From NCBI RefSeq assembly GCF_003001995.1, contig NZ_PVNB01000037.1:1-33841 (forward strand): a stretch of DNA of 33,841 bases, in the 5' to 3' direction. Of this stretch, positions 1 to 6,158 are shown in pieces; position 1 is the first letter of the stretch, and each line of letters starts with the position of its first letter. The notes under the pieces are model-generated. The model was not told the DNA's origin, searched no databases, and was given only the letters and a program-made list of their open reading frames with translations. Source of the DNA: Orenia metallireducens. GTDB taxonomy: Bacteria; Bacillota; Halanaerobiia; Halobacteroidales; Halobacteroidaceae. Made by a program: the position numbers and the translations under genes.

Positions 1-71
1 ATTGTTCAAGTGATTTAATAGTATTCCCATTCTTGTACTTTTCTATGCGAAGCATTTAATATAACTCTTGT

Positions 72-95
72 ATTAACGACACTAGTGTCGTTAAT
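72..95. repeat. Perfect 24-bp palindrome, copy 1 of a tandem pair
   Basis: The half-site ATTAACGACACT is followed directly by its exact reverse complement. A second palindrome with the same outer arms (TTAACGAC/GTCGTTAA) is centred 41 bp downstream at 111-138. There is no T-run, so it is a better candidate for a dimeric repressor operator than for a terminator. The gene it serves is not evident and may lie upstream of the window. Confidence 0.6.
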
Positions 96-110
96 CTTCT
101 ATATACTGGG

Positions 111-138
111 GTATTAACGACGTTGGTGTCGTTAATAC
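111..138. repeat. Palindrome, copy 2 of a tandem pair (11-bp arms)
   Basis: The arms GTATTAACGAC and GTCGTTAATAC are exact reverse complements around a 6-bp centre. The outer arm is shared with the palindrome at 72-95 but the centre differs, as expected if the arms are what a protein recognises. Centre-to-centre spacing is 41 bp, about four helical turns. Confidence 0.6.
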
Positions 139-238
139 TACCTTTAAACAATTAACCATCTTCTGAATATATCCTTTAAAAAATTAGAATAAATCTCCAT
201 TAAATTACTTAAAATAATAAAATTACTTATAGTAAGGA

Positions 239-269
239 AAAAGGCAATCCTTGATTGGGTTGCCTTTTA
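239..269. terminator. Rho-independent terminator, probably of a gene upstream of the window
   Basis: A stem AAGGCAATCC / GGGTTGCCTT (one G-T wobble) with a 5-base loop is followed by TTTTAT on the + strand and preceded by an A-rich run, so it could act in both directions. No gene is visible in 1-237, so its parent transcript probably starts outside the window. Confidence 0.6.
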
Positions 270-437
270 TGTCTATTTATTTTCTATCTGGGCAGATACC
301 GTATTCTTAAATAATTCTATATTATTTTAGAATATCTTTTCAAAATTAATATAATCTTCATCAAATTTAATACCAATAAATCATATCGGAAAACTATATT
401 TTCCAAATTAGATATAAAACTCAATTAGATTAAAGTA

Positions 438-466
438 TTGACAATCAATACTTGATATACTATAAT
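438..466 (+). promoter_or_regulatory. Consensus sigma-A promoter for the first feo operon
   Basis: TTGACA at 438-443 and TATAAT at 461-466 are separated by exactly 17 bp. A Fur-like box begins five bases after the -10, over the expected transcription start. The first gene, feoA, starts about 400 nt further on, implying a long 5' leader. Confidence 0.75.
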
Positions 467-470
467 AACA

Positions 471-489
471 AATAATGATAATCGTTCTC
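471..489. promoter_or_regulatory. Fur box (16/19 to consensus) over the feo1 start site
   Basis: Compared with the 19-bp Fur consensus GATAATGATAATCATTATC this site has three mismatches by my count, including an intact ATAATGATAATC core. It overlaps the predicted transcription start, which is the classic arrangement for iron-dependent repression. Confidence 0.75.
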
Positions 490-876
490 GTGAAACTAGG
501 TGAATAAGTTTTAAGTTTATATCGGAAATAGAAAAATAAGTATGTAATAAGAATGAACGATATTGAATATCATTTATAAAAGGGTCAAATTATATTTATG
601 GGGGCTGGGAGCATAAATTTTTTTAGCTATTGATGAAAACGACTATCAAAATCGACGATTGAGTTTATAGCACGATCGAATTAATTATAGTTTTTAACAT
701 AGCAGAAGAAGTAGATTGGAATCTGATATTAAGAGGTAATATTTGTGAGTGATAATGATTTTAAACTTTATTAAAAATTGATATAATTATATCTTTTACA
801 TAATTAATGGGAAAAGTAAATTTTGATTTAATATAGATAAATAGTGAAAACTAATACACTTTTGGAGGTGTAAAAT
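490..876 (+). other. Long 5' leader of feoA1; second Fur-like site, no recognised riboswitch
   Basis: About 390 nt separate the promoter from feoA. A second Fur-like inverted repeat, GATATT-G-AATATC, lies at 559-571. An 11-base palindrome AATCGACGATT lies at 650-660, within a larger imperfect hairpin. A partial Fur-like half site, GATAATGAT, is at 751. I do not recognise any known riboswitch consensus. A 12-codon ATG frame at 598-633 has no convincing ribosome binding site and is not called as a gene. Confidence 0.45.
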
Positions 877-1161
877 TTGGATAATATTATGAGTAGTAAA
901 TTTATGGATGAAGTTTCAAATATGGCAGGAGAATTGGGTGATTCGGTGACAAATCTAGCAAAGGCGAGTATTAATAGAGAATATACTATAAAAGATATTA
1001 AAACTAATGATGAAGAACTTAAGAAATTCTTATTTACACTAGGCTGTTACGAAGGAGAAGCTGTGACTGTGATATCTGTACTTGCTGAGAATTATGTTAT
1101 TACTGTGAAGGATGCAAGATATAGCATTGATAAAGATTTAGCTGAAGCTATAATTGTGTGA
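877..1161 (+). CDS. feoA: FeoA-family protein of ferrous iron uptake system 1
   Basis: This is a small cytoplasmic SH3-like partner of FeoB, 94 residues against the usual 70-80. The recognisable FeoA core covers roughly residues 33-94, with the motif LFTLGCYEGEAVTVIS followed by the strand-rich end. Residues 1-32 form a predicted amphipathic N-terminal extension. The start is a TTG: the strong GGAGGTG at 864-870 lies 6 nt before it, whereas the first ATG (889) would be too far away. It is the first gene of the operon and is followed 60 bp later by feoB. Iron-dependent control is implied by the Fur box at 471. The function is inferred from the family and the neighbour. Confidence 0.85.
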   Translation: MDNIMSSKFMDEVSNMAGELGDSVTNLAKASINREYTIKDIKTNDEELKKFLFTLGCYEGEAVTVISVLAENYVITVKDARYSIDKDLAEAIIV

Positions 1162-1221
1162 TTTTATATTAATAAAGTTAGCTAAAGCTAATAAATGATA
1201 AAAATATGGAGGGAAGCATAA

Positions 1222-3240
1222 ATGAGTAATCAAAGAAGTATTAAAGTGGCGCTTACGGGAAATCCCAATAGTGGAAAAACAACTTTATTTAATGCAATAA
1301 CAGGTGAAATTGCACATGTTGGTAACTGGGCAGGTGTTACGATTGAGAAAAAAGAAGGAGAAATCAAGAAGAGCCTTAACAAGCAAGCTGTACAAATTAC
1401 AGCAGTAGATCTTCCAGGGGCATACTCAATGTCTCCATTCACTTCTGAAGAGAATATTACAAGTGGTTTTGTAAAGAATGAAAATCCAGATGTTATTATT
1501 AATATCGTTGATGCAACCAATTTAAGTAGAAGTTTATTTTTCACAACTCAGCTTTTAGAACTAGGAATACCAGTTGTAGTTGCTTTAAATAAAAGTGATT
1601 TAACCAAGAAAAAAGGGACAACAATAGATATTAAGCAGTTATCTAAGCAATTAGGATGTCCTGTAGTTGAAACAGTAGCAACGAAAGGAAGTAATAATGG
1701 TTTAGAAGAACTTATCTCTACAGCATGTGAGGTAAGTGATAATGGTCAAAGAGCACCCTTTGATAGTACGGGTGTAGATATGACAGATAAAAAATCAGTT
1801 GAGGCTTCTGATAAAAAACGATATGAGTTTGTAAAAGGAATCGTTTCAAAGGTAGAAGATAGGAAAGTAAGTAGTAATATTCAGACTAAGCAGGATGCTG
1901 CTGATAGAATTTTAGCTCATAAATGGTTAGGTATTCCTATTTTTGCAGTAGTTATGTGGGCTGTTTTCTCAATTTCCCAAACCCATTTAGGACCACTGTT
2001 GGCAGATACCTTTGTTGGCTGGATTGATATGTTATATGTTGGTGTAGAAGGTTTACTAGGTGAAGGAGTATCACCAGTTCTTAGTTCAATACTATTAGAT
2101 GGTATTATTGGTGGTGTTGGAGCTGTTGTTGGTTTCTTGCCACTTATCATGATATTGTTCTTCTTATTAGCATTACTTGAGGATTGTGGTTATATGGCTC
2201 GTGTTGCTGTTGTTATGGATCGTTTCTTTAAAAAGGTTGGTTTATCAGGGAAATCAATTATTCCTATGGTTATTGGTACAGGGTGTGCTATTCCAGGTGT
2301 TATGGCAACAAGAACGATTAAAAATGAACGACAGAGAAGAACAACTGCTATGTTAACACCTTTTATGCCATGTGGAGCCAAATTACCTGTTATCGCATTA
2401 TTTGCCGGTGCATTCTTTAATGATGCAGCATGGGTAGGAACAACAATGTACTTTGTAGGTATTGCAATTATCATTCTAGGAGCTCTAGTTGTACAAAGAA
2501 TCACTGGTGAGAAACATGCCAGATCATTCTTTATTATGGAATTACCTGAATATAGATTCCCAAGCATCAAAAGAGCCACTATATCCATGCTTTCTAGAGG
2601 TAAAGCATTTGTAGTCAAGGCTGGTACAATTATTCTTTTATGTAATGCTGCAGTTCAAATTATGCAAACATTTAACTGGCAATTCCAAGTTGTTGCTGAA
2701 GGTGCAGAAAATACAAGTATTTTGGCAAGTATTGCATCACCCTTTGCTCTGTTATTAGTACCATTAGGTTTTGGAACATGGCAATTAGCGGCAGCAGCAA
2801 TTACTGGTTTTATAGCAAAAGAGAATGTAGTTGGTACACTAGCAGTTGTATACGGAATAACTAACTTTATTGACACGGAAGAACTTGCATTAGTAGCTGA
2901 TGGATCAAATGTTGCTAGTGTTATGGGCTTAACTTCAGTAGCTGCCTTAGCATATTTAATGTTTAATCTCTTTACTCCACCATGTTTTGCTGCTATTGGA
3001 GCAATGAACTCTGAAATGGAGGACAAGAAGTGGCTATGGAGTGGTATTGCCTTTCAATTTGGTATGGGTTATACTGTTGCTTTCATTACTTATCAACTAG
3101 GAACCCTTATCACAACAGGTGCTTTAGGTAATGGTTTCGCAGCAGGCTTAATTGTTGTAGCAGCAATGATTGCCTATGTTGTACACCTCATGAAAAAAGG
3201 TGAGAAAAAAGCAGAGGCTGAGCTAGCCTTAAGTGCTTAG
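1222..3240 (+). CDS. feoB: FeoB ferrous iron transporter, system 1
   Basis: A 672-residue GTPase-coupled inner-membrane Fe(II) transporter. The N-terminal G domain shows G1 GNPNSGKTT (13-21), G3 DLPG (63-66) and G4 NKSD (123-126). It is followed by a helical GDI-like stretch (about 170-230) and a polytopic membrane region from about 235 to 660. That region holds the two Gate motifs typical of FeoB, including GCAIPG and PCGAKLP. The start has GGAGG 6-7 bases upstream. It lies between feoA and a small Cys-rich membrane gene, a normal FeoAB-accessory layout. A second FeoB at 14022-15872 has a different G4 (NMMD) and a different length, so the two are not a recent duplication. Confidence 0.96.
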   Translation: MSNQRSIKVALTGNPNSGKTTLFNAITGEIAHVGNWAGVTIEKKEGEIKKSLNKQAVQITAVDLPGAYSMSPFTSEENITSGFVKNENPDVIINIVDATNLSRSLFFTTQLLELGIPVVVALNKSDLTKKKGTTIDIKQLSKQLGCPVVETVATKGSNNGLEELISTACEVSDNGQRAPFDSTGVDMTDKKSVEASDKKRYEFVKGIVSKVEDRKVSSNIQTKQDAADRILAHKWLGIPIFAVVMWAVFSISQTHLGPLLADTFVGWIDMLYVGVEGLLGEGVSPVLSSILLDGIIGGVGAVVGFLPLIMILFFLLALLEDCGYMARVAVVMDRFFKKVGLSGKSIIPMVIGTGCAIPGVMATRTIKNERQRRTTAMLTPFMPCGAKLPVIALFAGAFFNDAAWVGTTMYFVGIAIIILGALVVQRITGEKHARSFFIMELPEYRFPSIKRATISMLSRGKAFVVKAGTIILLCNAAVQIMQTFNWQFQVVAEGAENTSILASIASPFALLLVPLGFGTWQLAAAAITGFIAKENVVGTLAVVYGITNFIDTEELALVADGSNVASVMGLTSVAALAYLMFNLFTPPCFAAIGAMNSEMEDKKWLWSGIAFQFGMGYTVAFITYQLGTLITTGALGNGFAAGLIVVAAMIAYVVHLMKKGEKKAEAELALSA

Positions 3241-3251
3241 GAGGTGTAACT

Positions 3252-3407
3252 ATGACAAATTTAATTGTAAGTTTAGTTATACTGGCGATAGTATGTGCTG
3301 CAATTGTAAAAATTATTATTGAAAAGAAAAAAGGAGCCAAATGTATAGGTTGTCCTTGCAGTGGTTCAGGTAATAGTAAGTCAGATAATAATAATTGTTG
3401 CAGTTAA
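3252..3407 (+). CDS. FeoB-associated small Cys-rich membrane protein
   Basis: A 51-residue protein, starting at the ATG at 3252 with GAGGTG 5 bases upstream. One N-terminal membrane helix (about residues 4-23) is followed by a Lys-rich patch. The short cytoplasmic tail contains CIGCPC (31-36) and ends in CCS, giving five tail cysteines. The architecture (helix, KKK, CxxCxC) matches the FeoB-associated Cys-rich membrane protein family found after feoB in Firmicutes. It starts 11 bp after the feoB stop, in the same operon, and is followed by a strong terminator. Its role is not firmly established; a helper in iron delivery or assembly is an inference. Confidence 0.85.
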   Translation: MTNLIVSLVILAIVCAAIVKIIIEKKKGAKCIGCPCSGSGNSKSDNNNCCS

Positions 3408-3438
3408 AGGTGCTGCAAATAAGAATAACATAGATTAG

Positions 3439-3492
3439 TTAATAAGAGGTGATTTCTAATTAGAAATCACCTCTTATTAATATAATTTTTTT
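3439..3492 (+). terminator. Terminator of the first feo operon (21-bp perfect stem)
   Basis: Bases 3439-3480 form a perfect 42-nt palindrome (21-bp arms containing AAGAGGTGATTTCT), followed by a T-rich tract ending TTTTTTT at about 3490. It closes feoA-feoB-Cys-rich protein. Confidence 0.85.
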
Positions 3493-3601
3493 GGCAATTA
3501 AGTCTTAATATAAATAATCTCGCAATCTCTCTATTGTATTACTTTTCATACTACTACAACACAGATTAATTATAGAAAATATATAGAATTCAATTATGCT
3601 C

Positions 3602-3630
3602 TTGACAAAAAATAGTTGATTTATTATAAT
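3602..3630 (+). promoter_or_regulatory. Consensus sigma-A promoter for the DUF2325 gene
   Basis: TTGACA at 3602-3607, a 17-bp spacer and TATAAT at 3625-3630. A Fur-like box follows at 3635. The region 3493-3601 before it holds nothing I can recognise. Confidence 0.75.
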
Positions 3631-3634
3631 AACA

Positions 3635-3653
3635 TATAATGAGAATCATTCTT
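3635..3653. promoter_or_regulatory. Fur box (15/19) downstream of the 3602 promoter
   Basis: ATAATGAGAATCATT matches the Fur consensus core with one substitution, and it covers the expected transcription start. Confidence 0.7.
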
Positions 3654-3692
3654 ATTTTAACAATTGAAGGGAATAATTTTTTTAAAGGTCTT

Positions 3693-3708
3693 TGTGAGAT
3701 ATCTCACA
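3693..3708. promoter_or_regulatory. Perfect 16-bp palindrome TGTGAGATATCTCACA in the DUF2325 leader
   Basis: An exact palindrome lying between two Fur-like boxes, about 60 bp after the promoter. It could be a second regulator's operator or a leader hairpin. It is unlike the Fur boxes in sequence and has no T-run. Confidence 0.45.
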
Positions 3709-3739
3709 CCAAGACTCTAGAGGTTAAGATATAATAAGT

Positions 3740-3758
3740 ATAAATGATAATCGATATC
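3740..3758. promoter_or_regulatory. Second Fur-like box before the DUF2325 gene
   Basis: AATGATAATC followed by a match to the last four Fur consensus bases (14/19). It lies within an inverted repeat AAATGATA/TATCATTT, just upstream of the gene's ribosome binding site (GGAGAGGAGG). Confidence 0.6.
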
Positions 3759-3783
3759 ATTTAACAAGGAGAGGAGGAGTCTT

Positions 3784-4065
3784 ATGTCGATTGTGATTGT
3801 AGGAGGCGATAGGCTAGGGAATATCCCAGATAGACTAAGTAAATTAGGCTTTAAGGAGATAGAACATGTTACTGGTAGAAATTCTTATAAATTTCAATTG
3901 AGTACAGATGCAGATATGGTCTTGGTTATGACCGATTTTATCAGCCATAATCTCTGTGAGAATGTTAAATGTAAGGCTAAGTCTTGTAACGTGCCAGTTT
4001 TGTTCTGCCGTCGATCGTGGTCTTGTATCTATAAGAAGTTAGATACTTGTGGTTTTTTGAATTAA
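3784..4065 (+). CDS. DUF2325 domain protein, iron-responsive
   Basis: A 93-residue cytoplasmic protein that opens MSIVIVGGDRLGNI, the signature start of the DUF2325 family, with a small Rossmann-like fold expected. The C-terminal part is rich in cysteine (residues 58, 63, 68, 75, 81, 89), suggesting metal or redox sensitivity; this is inference. The ATG follows a very strong GGAGAGGAGG. It appears monocistronic with its own Fur-flanked promoter, set between a feo operon and the P19/FTR1 operon. The molecular function of DUF2325 is unknown, but its location and promoter argue for a role in iron homeostasis. Confidence 0.75.
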   Translation: MSIVIVGGDRLGNIPDRLSKLGFKEIEHVTGRNSYKFQLSTDADMVLVMTDFISHNLCENVKCKAKSCNVPVLFCRRSWSCIYKKLDTCGFLN

Positions 4066-4133
4066 AACCGAGAATTTTTATTGGAAAACTCTATTTTTGA
4101 AATTTAGTTAAATAAACTAATTTAATTAAATCC

Positions 4134-4162
4134 TTGACAAAATAAGATTAGTTAACTATAAT
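4134..4162 (+). promoter_or_regulatory. Consensus sigma-A promoter of the P19/FTR1 operon
   Basis: TTGACA at 4134-4139, 17 bp, TATAAT at 4157-4162. It is nearly identical in architecture to the 438, 3602 and 13393 promoters. Confidence 0.75.
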
Positions 4163-4172
4163 GTTAAATGTT

Positions 4173-4191
4173 GATAACGGGTTTCATTATA
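4173..4191. promoter_or_regulatory. Weak Fur-like box at the P19/FTR1 promoter
   Basis: GATAA at the left and TCATTAT at the right match the Fur consensus; the centre does not (about 13/19). It sits at the same place relative to the promoter as the stronger boxes of the neighbouring operons, which is the main reason to list it. Confidence 0.45.
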
Positions 4192-4249
4192 CATAACTCA
4201 GATCATCTTGAATAAGATTAAAGGAAAGTATATTTTTTTATCTTGTATT

Positions 4250-4268
4250 GATAATGAATTTCAAAATT
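4250..4268. promoter_or_regulatory. Second weak Fur-like site before the P19/FTR1 operon
   Basis: GATAATGA plus scattered matches (about 13/19), 32 bp before the first start codon. It may cooperate with the site at 4173, but it could be chance in AT-rich DNA. Confidence 0.35.
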
Positions 4269-4299
4269 AAATTCAATATTGAAGAAAAGGGGGAAGATA

Positions 4300-5505
4300 A
4301 TGAATAATAGATTTAACAGGTTATTATTAATCTTCTTTATGCTATCTGTATTAATAGTGAACTTCACTGCTGATACCTATGCAGCTACTTGGCATGATGT
4401 TACAGAGGATATTGAAATTAGGATTAATAAAGGGCTTGAACTTTACAAAAAAGGTGATGTAGAAGGGGCTAAAAAGAGCATTACCGATGCTTACTTTATT
4501 CCTTTTGAAGGAGAAGAGATGGAGCAGGCAATTCAACGTTACATAGGTGGACAGAATGCTTTCAAGGTGGAGTATATGTTCAGTCAGATTAAGAAGTTGA
4601 TGGATAAGGGAGCTAGTCAACAGGAGGTGCAAGCCTTGGCAGACATGCTACTAAAAGAGTTAGATCTCTATGCTACAAGCTTAAATGAGCTGGCACCTAG
4701 AGAAAATGACAGTCCTTTGGCTAAATTTATTTACTCCTTTATGATTATTGTCAGAGAAGGCTTTGAAGCAATCTTGGTTATTAGTGCTATCCTAGCCTAT
4801 TTAATCAAGTCTGGTAATGAAGATAAGGCTAAGACGGTATACAATAGTACAATCGTGGCTTTAGTAGCAAGCGTTTTGACAGCATTTTTATTCAAGTATG
4901 TGTTCCATATTAGTGGATTAGGTCAAGAGTTATTAGAAGGAATTACGATGTTACTAGCAATGGTAGTACTATTCTCAGTTAGTTTCTGGTTAATCAGTAA
5001 GGTAGAGGCTAAGAAGTGGGAAGAGTATATCCAAGGTAAGGTTAAAGACTCTTTAGCTACAGGAAACAGTTGGGCTTTATGGTCAGCAGTATTTTTAGCA
5101 GTTTATCGTGAGGGGGCAGAGACAGTTCTCTTCTACCAAGCATTATTTGCTAAGACTGATAAGAGTGCTTATGGTATGATTGGCTTAGGATTCTTAGTAG
5201 GTTGTGTGGCTTTGGCAATTATCTATATGATAGTGAAGAAAGGAAGTATGAAGCTACCACTTAAACCGTTCTTCATAGTAACTAGTGGATTGCTTTATTA
5301 TCTTGCCTTTGTATTTGCAGGTCAGGGAATGAGAGAATTACAAGAAGCTTCTATTCTAGGGGCGACCAGAATTGATGGATTACCAACTATAACTTGGTTA
5401 GGAGTTTATCCAACCTGGCAGACCTTAAGCTTGCAAGTACTATTAGTTATAGCAGCAATTATTGGATTAATCTATTCCTTTAAGGGCAATGAGCAAGTAG
5501 CTTAA
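4300..5505 (+). CDS. FTR1-family iron permease with exported N-terminal domain
   Basis: A 401-residue inner-membrane iron permease. A signal-like segment ends in the alanine-rich TYAAT (about residue 25). It is followed by a helical extracytoplasmic domain (about 27-140) and then a seven-helix-type FTR1 core. Two hallmark REGxE motifs are visible, REGFE (152-156) and REGAE (270-274), each in a membrane helix; in FTR1 proteins these carry iron ligands. I place the start at the ATG at 4300 because GGGGGAAG lies 4-6 bases before it; the upstream TTG at 4279 has no such site. It is the first gene of a P19-type operon and probably moves Fe(III) delivered by the P19 protein encoded next. Confidence 0.92.
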   Translation: MNNRFNRLLLIFFMLSVLIVNFTADTYAATWHDVTEDIEIRINKGLELYKKGDVEGAKKSITDAYFIPFEGEEMEQAIQRYIGGQNAFKVEYMFSQIKKLMDKGASQQEVQALADMLLKELDLYATSLNELAPRENDSPLAKFIYSFMIIVREGFEAILVISAILAYLIKSGNEDKAKTVYNSTIVALVASVLTAFLFKYVFHISGLGQELLEGITMLLAMVVLFSVSFWLISKVEAKKWEEYIQGKVKDSLATGNSWALWSAVFLAVYREGAETVLFYQALFAKTDKSAYGMIGLGFLVGCVALAIIYMIVKKGSMKLPLKPFFIVTSGLLYYLAFVFAGQGMRELQEASILGATRIDGLPTITWLGVYPTWQTLSLQVLLVIAAIIGLIYSFKGNEQVA

Positions 5506-5539
5506 ATAAATTATAAATTAAAATTTTGGAGGGGTTAAG

Positions 5540-6082
5540 ATGAAATTAAGAAAATCTATGTTGACTTTTGTGATGGTAATGGCTTTATTAGCAAGTGTAG
5601 CAGTTAATACATATGCATTTACAGAGTATCCAATTGGAGAAGCAAAGGAAGTTAATCATATGCAGATTGCAGCAGTATACTTCCAATCAGTGCCGATGGA
5701 ACCAAGTGACAAGGCTGGTTTGGCTGTAAATAAATCTGACCTTCATATCGAAGCAGATATCGCTGCACTATTAGGTAATCCATATGGTATTCCTTTTGGA
5801 GCATGGGTTCCATATTTGACAGTAGATTATAGATTAGAGAATGTAGAGACTGGTGAAGTACAAGAAGGTACTTTCATGCCAATGGTAGCTAGTGATGGAC
5901 CTCACTATGGTGCTAATGTTAAGATGATGGGGATTGGTAACTATAAACTTACTTACATTATCCATTCACCAGCTAAGCAAGATTTCTTACAGCATGTTGA
6001 TAAAGAGACAGGTGTAGATAAGAGATTCTGGAAGAAGCCTATCAAAGTTGAGTGGGACTTCACTTATACAGGAAACATTTAA
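5540..6082 (+). CDS. P19-family periplasmic iron-binding protein
   Basis: A 180-residue exported protein. The signal peptide covers residues 1-26 (cleavage near NTYA-F). The mature part has the motifs NHMQIAAVYFQ (H40), DLHIEADI (H69, E71, D73), MPMVASDGPHYG (M115, H122) and YIIHSP (H142). This His/Met pattern matches the P19/FetP family (Tp34-like), whose members bind copper and iron and work with FTR1 permeases. It has a strong GGAGGGG ribosome binding site and lies 34 bp after the permease. Expected role: capture of iron outside the inner membrane for the permease. Family and context are secure; metal specificity is inference. Confidence 0.92.
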   Translation: MKLRKSMLTFVMVMALLASVAVNTYAFTEYPIGEAKEVNHMQIAAVYFQSVPMEPSDKAGLAVNKSDLHIEADIAALLGNPYGIPFGAWVPYLTVDYRLENVETGEVQEGTFMPMVASDGPHYGANVKMMGIGNYKLTYIIHSPAKQDFLQHVDKETGVDKRFWKKPIKVEWDFTYTGNI

Positions 6083-6094
6083 TCAACTATAATA

Positions 6095-6136
6095 GACTAG
6101 CCCCAGGTTTTGGAAATTAAACCTGGGGATTTAGTC
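6095..6136 (+). other. Intercistronic hairpin between P19 and DUF2318 genes
   Basis: A perfect 10-bp stem CCCCAGGTTT/AAACCTGGGG with 8-base loop, extended by outer arms GACTA/TAGTC. It lacks a clear T-run, so it resembles an mRNA-stabilising or processing hairpin, or a leaky attenuator, more than a full terminator. It would favour high P19 and FTR1 expression over the downstream genes. Confidence 0.65.
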
Positions 6137-6158
6137 GTTTATGAAGGGAGTGTTAATT

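Noticed and set aside
72-138. Tandem palindromes as a CRISPR array
   Set aside because: There are only two units with differing centres, no further repeats, and no cas genes nearby.
598-633. Twelve-codon leader peptide in the feoA1 leader
   Set aside because: No ribosome binding site at proper distance, no regulatory codon run, and no attached terminator.
490-876. Known metal riboswitch (for example NiCo or Mn) in the feoA1 leader
   Set aside because: I could not find the conserved loop sequences of any riboswitch I know.
889-891. ATG at 889 as the feoA1 start
   Set aside because: The strong GGAGGTG site is 18 bases away; the TTG at 877 is at the proper distance.
2190-3026. Long open frames on the minus strand opposite feoB1 (2190-2618 and 2655-3026)
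   Set aside because: They lie fully within feoB on the opposite strand, lack ribosome binding sites, and their predicted proteins show no family motif.
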